A stretch of DNA of 64,000 nt from Micractinium sp. NFX-FRZ (taxonomy: Eukaryota; Chlorophyta; Trebouxiophyceae; Chlorellales; Chlorellaceae). The notes beneath the pieces are model-generated. The model worked only from the letters and a program-made list of their open reading frames with translations, ran no database searches and was not told the origin of the DNA. The position numbers and the translations under genes are program-made. The stretch spans positions 1-64,000 of the forward strand of contig JAPTJF010000245.1 in NCBI GenBank assembly GCA_029339195.1. Direction: 5' to 3'. Position 1 is the first letter of the stretch. Each line of letters opens with the position of its first letter. This document shows, piece by piece, positions 58,101 to 64,000 of the stretch.

Positions 58101-61100
58101 CTTACCCACCCCAGCTGCCTCCCCTGCTCACCGCACGTATCGCCGACTCTGCATAGCCCAGCAGCCCTGCGGGGCCGGCCCCCAGCCCATGCGCGTGCTC
58201 CTGATAGTCGGCGCACTCACGCCCGCCTGGTGGGCAGGGAGGGGGGCAGGGGGGAAGGGGTGGGTGTTCGAGAATGAGGGGAAGCGGGTCGTGAGAGGGC
58301 CAGGGCAGTGCACCCCTTGCCCTTCCACCCACACACTGTCGCACCTGTGGAGCTGAGGGCCGCCACGTCAGCCATTGCCTCCCAGATGGCGGGGACGGCG
58401 GGCTCCTGGCTGCGTGCATGCTGCAGCGCGGCGGCGGCGGGCCCGCCCTCGCCGTGCTCTGCAGGGGGACGAGGAGGTGGGGAGTGGGAGGGGTGGAGAG
58501 GTGGAGAAGAGTGAATGGGAAGGAGACCCGGGTGCACAGCGCATCGGAGATGCTCTGTTCCGTCCTCTTTGCCCTGGCCTCTCCATCCGCTGCGTCCTCC
58601 CAGAAAAATGGCACCTTTTCCGGCACTGGCCTCATGTACTGCCCACCGCCCTCACCCACACAGTCCACCCCCACTCCCGCCCTGCCACAGCGCCCCTCGT
58701 CACTCACCGGCGTACAGCCGCGCCAGCGCCACCCATGCGGGCACACACTTCGGGTCCAGCTGCAGCGCCCGGCACAGAGCGTACTCGCGCGCGGCGGGCT
58801 GGAGGGAGAGAATGGGGGAGGAAGGGCACAGGCCCGGGGGCAGCGGCGCCAATCCGAGCGGGTGAGGCATGTGTGCCGGCAGAGCGCCAGGGCAGGCGCA
58901 GGCAAGGCCGCAGGCTGCCGCTGAAGAGAACTACCCAAACGTAATGCCAAATTGGCCGCACAATTGCAAAATAACCCATTAAAAAGACAGGCAACAGGCA
59001 GGGCTCACCTCAGCGGTCACTGCGCCCAGTGCTGCCCACAGGTCTGACGACGCGCCGTCGATGCGCAGGCCAGCGCGCACAGCACGCTCAGCGGCTGCCA
59101 CCAGGCCTGCCAGGCCCGGCTCGGGGGAGGCGCCGTTGGCAGCCACAGCGGGGTGCGCGCGCAGCAGCTGCAGTCGGGGGGCCGGCGGGGCGGGGCAAGG
59201 GGGAGGGCATTTCTGAGAAGAGCTATTTTGGGGCGGCCCTGCTAGCACAGCCACGCACGCACGGCGCACCTGCGCATGCTGATCGTCCTGCCACACCCAC
59301 CCATCCCGTGCCTCGTGGTGGCATGCACACACGCAGCACCCCGCCCGTCACACTCGTCTTGCACCCTTTGTTCTCACCCAATTCACATCCCCGCCCCACC
59401 ACCTTCACCACCTGTTCCCCTCCCACACACCTGCGCCTCGTGGTGGTATGCAAATGCGGCATCCTGCCAAGCCGCTGACTGGGCCGGGTCCACATGCAAG
59501 GCCCTGGCATATGCACGCCGCGCCTGGCGCATTGCCTGCACCCGGCGCCGCCACGCCTCCAGCTGGCACTCCACATAGGCACCCTCCCCCTCCTCTGCTG
59601 CCGTGCAGGGCGCTGCCGCTGCGGCTGCCCCGCTGGCGCCGGCAGGGATGGTGGGGTGGTGCGGGGAGGGGGTCACCGCATGATGCAGCACCAGTACGTC
59701 ACCCAGCAGCTTCCAGGCTACATGGGAGGATGGGTTTCAGCATTGAAAAGTGTTGAGTCCGCTTGCATGCACAACATCACGTCACATCTCTTAGCAGCTT
59801 GCAGGCTGCAAGGAGAGGTAAGTGGATGGCATGGGTAATCGTGATGGCTGTTGGTGCTGCTGGTGGCAGCAGCCCGCCTTAGAACTGGCAGCCGCCTTCA
59901 CCCAGGAGAAAGCGGGTGTGCCGAGCACACAGCCTGGCGCAAGCGGCAACAAACAACCAGCAGACACACGCCCTGAAGCAGGAGCCCACCTGCTTGCAGT
60001 GTGGCGTGCTTGGCGGTGCAGCGCAGGATGTGGCCAGCCGCCCTGGCCAGCTCATCGGCGGCGGTGCCTGCAGGCAGTGGAGGGATGCAGGCAGGTAGGC
60101 AGGCAGCAGGCAGGAGGGCAGGCAGGCAGACCCTGCGTGCTTACGCGCTGCCCTAATCAGCGGCAGTCACTCCCGCCCTCTGCCCTGCCCTGTTACCAAA
60201 TATTCTGTTCCCTGCACTCACCTAGAGCGCCCTGCCGCGTGTGCAGGCCCGCCGAGGCCGCCAGGCTCTCCGCCGCGCCCAGCAGTGCCGCAGGGTGGTG
60301 AGGCACAATCTCCAGCGCAGCCTCGTACTGAGCCGTGGCATCGGCAAAGCCGCCCAGAGCCATGTGGATGGCGCCGCACTGCAAGATTTACATGAAACTT
60401 GGGCAGGGGTTGGCTGTTGGGGGCAACAGCATCAGCAGAGCTGCCCAGGGCCATGTAGAAAGCGGCACACTGCATAGATTGCATCGTACTTGGTAAGCTT
60501 TCAGGGGCCAATGGTATTGCCAACGCTGCCCAGGGCCATGTAGAAAGCGGCACACTGCATGGAGCGCATCCCAACTTGCTCCAATCCCCCAGTGACGCCG
60601 CCCTCTCCGTTCCACCACACCGCCTGCCTGCCCATCCACCCATGGCACCCACCTGTATGCGTGAGTAGGCGCGGGCCGGCTGCAGATCCAGGGCCCGCGT
60701 GTGCGCCTTGTGCGCCGCCGTGAAGCGCCCCAGGTTTTGGTAGCACGAGGCCAGGCCCTCCCAGGCAGCTGCACGCAAGTAAACAGAGGTTTGAACATCA
60801 CAGATGCAGCACAGGGCAGCATGGGCTCGCTTATTAGGGCAGGCTGGCAAGCGAAGCAAGGAAGGCATGCGGCTGTGGCCTCGCACAAGATGGCCGGCGG
60901 GTTATGCAGGCACAGAACTGAGTCTGTGCTGCCATGCCCAGGAGCATGAAGAGGCACTCATGGCGGCCCATGTGCCCCCACAGCACACCCAATTCGTCCC
61001 CCTGCCCCGCCCCGCACCTGCATCCTTCACATCTGTCTTCAAAGCGGACTGGAAGGCGGTCACACCCTCCTCATACCGCTCAGCCGCCGCCAGCAGGTAG

Positions 61101-64000
61101 CCGGCACGGCGGTGGGCCCAGCGGGCCTGCAATATGGCAAGGGGCCGGGAGCAAGGCGAGGGGCAGGCAGGCGGGCAGGGGCAGTTCAGTGCATGCGAGG
61201 AAGTTATGGGGCTGCAAGCACAGTCACCTGGCTGCTGCAGCCTGGGTGCTGCTGCCTGTCAACCTGGCTGCTGCATCACTGCTGCTTCTCTTCCACCCCT
61301 TGCCGGGCCCCCACCTGTGGTGCCCGCGCCACAATCTCCCGGCACAGCGTCAGCGCCGTCTCCGCCTTGCCGCCGCTCACAAGCATGGCGCACAGCTGGT
61401 CGCCTGCACCAGCAGCAGCAGCAGCAGCGCCAGCATCAGCATGTCAGGTGTCGTGTACGGTGGCAAGAGCACATGTGTGCACACAGAGAAGGGTGCGCTG
61501 GGTGTGTGTGCGTGTTTGCGCGCGTGTGCTTGGAAGAGGAGGCGGTGTGCCTCTGGCCTTTTGGCCAGCCAGCACCCGCACTCTCATCCAGAAAGGAAGG
61601 CCCTTTCTTTGCGCCCCTCGCCCCATTCTCAGCCCAGGCCACCGCTGGTGAGCTGTTTTCAGGCCGAGGGCAGCCCCACCCTCCTCCCTGTGCTGCCTCC
61701 TGCCCTTGCCTGCGGCTCTGCAGTGGTGTAACAGCCGCCGCTGCTGCCACCCAGGGGGGAGAGAGGCCAACTGTTACACCGTGCAGGCCAGGATAGGCAG
61801 GGATCAGGGCAACACAGGGGGGGGGGCGCTGGGGGCGCAAACACATGGCAGGGCAGAGGGGCGCAAGGGCCGATGAAACGGGAGGTGCGGCGGCCGGCCG
61901 GGCTGTGCAAAACCAAGGGGAGCTAAGCAGAGGGAAAACCGGGAGAGGGTTGCAGGGGGCGAACGCACATTCTTCATTTGCATGGTATGCAGACAAGCGC
62001 GGAAGCGGCAAGGGTGCTGGCAGTGGCACAGGGGTGTGGGTGGGCGTGGGGGGTGGCACATGTGATGGCATGGTGGCGATAAGATGAGGTGTCTGATTGT
62101 GTGGTGTGGGAGGGGTGATGCAAGCTCGTCAGAGCGTGGCCCACAGGCGGGGTTCATTCACAGAGGCAGGTGTTTGGGCAGGGCAGAGCCATTATGACAT
62201 GGGGGTGCCACAGCTGACTAACGAAACTAAAAACAACAAAAAAACAGCCCGGAAGGGGCGGTACAGGAGCTATACAAAACGATACGGGCGCTCATGTGGC
62301 ATCCCGACTTTCAAACATCAACTTTCAAACCCCGCATGACGCAGACAGCCGGGAAGGGGCATACGAGTTCCCACTTCCTCAACTTGCCCGGTCCTCAACT
62401 TGCCGACCTCGGGCCGGCAAGGCATTTGACAGAACGGCGGGTGGGACCGGTGCACGGCAGGGGCTGCGGAGGCAGCTGTGGCCGCAAAGGCAGCGGCGAC
62501 AAAGGCAGTAACAGCAGCCAGCAGCCAGCCCGGCTATCGGCCTCCTGCCGTCCCCGCCGGGCGGCCGGCCGCCGTGGCCGCGCTATCCTCCACCCGCAGC
62601 GGCGTGGCGGGCGGCTTGCTGGGCGGCCCGCCTGCCTCCCCCTCTGCCGCCGCCTCCGCCTCCGCCACCACCCCCACCATATTGTTCACCCAGCCCGGCT
62701 GCACCGCGGTGCCCGCCCCCGCTATGCTGCCCATGCCAAAGGCAGCACCTGCGGTGGCCACGGAGGGGTCCAGTGCCAGCGCGCGCTTGTAGCACCGCAT
62801 CGCCTGCTCAGCCTTGCCCTCCACCTCCTGGAAGTACCTGCACCAGGGGAGGGCAAAGTGTGCAGCACAGGTCAGAACAACATTGGGGCAAAGCAAAGAA
62901 TGCTTGCAGCACAGCATCGCCTGCTCAGGCTTGCCTCCTGGTGTAACCTGCGCCAGCAGAGAAGGGGTACATATACATCTGAAAGAAGTTTGACACACAT
63001 TGGCGGTAAACAGAAGAACACTGCAAATGCACCTATCTTCAGTCAGGCTTGCCCTCCACCACTGCCACCCCTGGTGCCCCACCCCCCCTACCTGCCCAGC
63101 GCCGCAAATGCCGGCGCCTGTGCGTGCCCCTCCACCGACGCGGCCTCAAAGAACTGCGGCAGGCGGGAGGGCGGCCGCAGCGGGGTTTCCAGGTGAGCAG
63201 GCAGGGCGCACAGCGGAAGACACCTGCTAGGGCTTTCCTGAAGTTCTAGTGCTGCAGCGCCCAATGCAGCAGTGCTGGCGCATGTGGCTGCCAGGCCCCA
63301 CCTGCACAGCACAGGGCACATCCCCCGCCCTGCCCAGGTCGCACGCTGCTTCCGGGACCCCAGCCACACACACCCGCACATACACACACAATTTGTGCCC
63401 ACACCCCGCACCTGCGTGTACGCAAACTGCTTCTCGCTGCGGTACCGCCCCCGCATCCGCCAGTACACCTCACCCAGGCGGTAGTGGTGCTCAGCCAGCT
63501 GCGGGTCAGTGGGCGGGGCGGGGTGGGGCGGGTGTTGCATGCAGTATGTTAAGGTGAGGCCATAGCAGGCACTGTGGGCGGCATGGGCACGTGACATCGG
63601 GGCGTGCAGAGAGGGTGTGGGAGACGCAGGGCAGAAGGCCATGCATCTGCTGCAGCACCCACCCCCTGCGCTGCATCCTCCCCTCCTTGCCCCCGCTTAG
63701 CTCCCCCTCACGCCATGCCATCCACCCCACCCACACGCCCCTTCCACCTGCCCCACACCAACCCCTTTCTACCTGCGAGTCGGTGATGGTGCACCCCGAT
63801 GAGGTGGCCACCTTGAGGGCGTCCTCCAAGTGCTGACGCGCCCCCTGCAGCAGCCATGAAAGCACGCGTGCACGTGAGGCCAGGTGTCAAGTCATGCACG
63901 GCGATGCGCAGGGCACAGAGCCAAAGAGCCAACGCAAGCGTGCGAGTGTGAGTGCAGCAACCGCCCGCCCCGCCCTGCGACCTCCCACCGCCAGCAGGCA
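55190..64000 (-). CDS. SKI3: TPR scaffold of the Ski complex, SKI3/TTC37-like (partial, continues past the right edge)
   Basis: SKI3 is the tetratricopeptide scaffold linking the SKI2 helicase and SKI8 to the cytosolic exosome in 3'-5' mRNA decay. Exons read right to left: HLEDALKVATSSGCTITDSQ (about 63835-63775), LAEHHYRLGEVYWRMRGRYR (63504-63410), FFEAASVEGHAQAPAFAALG (about 63150), EGKAEQAMRCYKRALALDPS (62838), ALTLCREIVARAPQ (61406-61313), RWAHRRAGYLLAAAERYEEG (61127-61018), WEGLASCYQNLGRFTAAHKA (60770-60655), GAIHMALGGFADATAQYEAA (60380-60222), then LCRALQLDPKCVPAWVALAR (about 58790), NPAAHNVMGLASEARGDFAT (57750/57357), and last exons at 56238-55706 and 55462-55190. The pattern RAPQ.RWAHRRAGYL followed by WEGLA..YQ.LG.FTAA..A matches plant SKI3. 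The 5' end is outside the window. An Ala/Gly-rich insert near 62700-62530 looks lineage-specific. Confidence 0.82.
60361..60580 (-). repeat. SKI3: copies of an exon start (GAIHMALG) in the upstream intron
   Basis: On the minus strand the real exon start reads TGCGGCGCCATCCACATGGC after a CAG. Two copies lie upstream in the intron (about 60465-60435 and 60560-60525), each reading ATGCAGTGTGCCGCTTTCTA followed by CATGGCCCTGGGCAG. They keep the acceptor-like CAG. Confidence 0.85.

Noticed and set aside
1..64000. tRNA, rRNA or transposase genes
   Set aside because: None was recognised on reading; small RNA genes could be missed without a covariance-model search.

Overview
This is a stretch of nuclear genome from a eukaryotic green microalga, probably a Chlorella-like trebouxiophyte or a related chlorophyte. 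The genus cannot be fixed from the sequence. The DNA is very GC-rich. Every recognisable gene is cut into many short exons with GTGAG/GTGCG-type donors and pyrimidine-CAG acceptors. Secreted proteins carry (S)PPPP(S/R) hydroxyproline-rich tracts typical of algal walls, and several proteins have their clearest relatives in plants (LRR-ARM-patatin phospholipase, APC2, SKI3). No organellar, bacterial, viral or transposase genes were recognised. The reading frames below were joined by eye across introns, so exon edges are provisional.

Layout: 0.7-3.0 kb (-) secreted Pro-rich protein with a Cys-rich PAN/Apple-like segment; 4.4-5.9 kb (-) small protein with DUF3072-like helical motifs; 7.0-13.6 kb (+) kinase-like protein with a long Ala/Pro/Gln-rich tail, probably continuing to 16.0 kb; 16.0-18.6 kb repeat-rich, no convincing gene; 18.7-21.7 kb (-) papain-family cysteine protease with a Pro-rich tail; 22.3-32.9 kb (-) LRR + armadillo + patatin phospholipase (plant pPLAI type); 33.3-41.2 kb (+) APC2, the cullin-like subunit of the anaphase-promoting complex, divergent from the phospholipase across 438 bp; 42.3-45.9 kb (+) a second, paralogous cysteine protease with a much longer Pro-rich tail; 46.7-50.3 kb (+) OsmC-like protein with a disordered acidic C-terminal extension; 50.9-54.5 kb (+) short-chain dehydrogenase; 55.2-64.0 kb (-) the SKI3 (TTC37-type) TPR scaffold of the Ski RNA-decay complex, running off the right edge.

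The genes do not form one pathway; they are an ordinary mix of housekeeping functions (cell-cycle ubiquitin ligase, RNA decay, lipid hydrolysis, redox) and wall/secreted proteins. The most unusual signal is in the introns. In the phospholipase, APC2, SKI3 and OsmC genes, short blocks that include an exon edge and its splice site are copied, often several times, into the neighbouring intron, leaving arrays of decoy splice sites. A second unusual signal is a 1.3-kb zone (16.77-18.07 kb) with nine copies of an 11-bp GC palindrome, eight of them in pairs 27-29 bp apart, beside a 322-bp perfect direct repeat and a 13-bp tandem array. Several introns also appear to use GC-AG instead of GT-AG ends.
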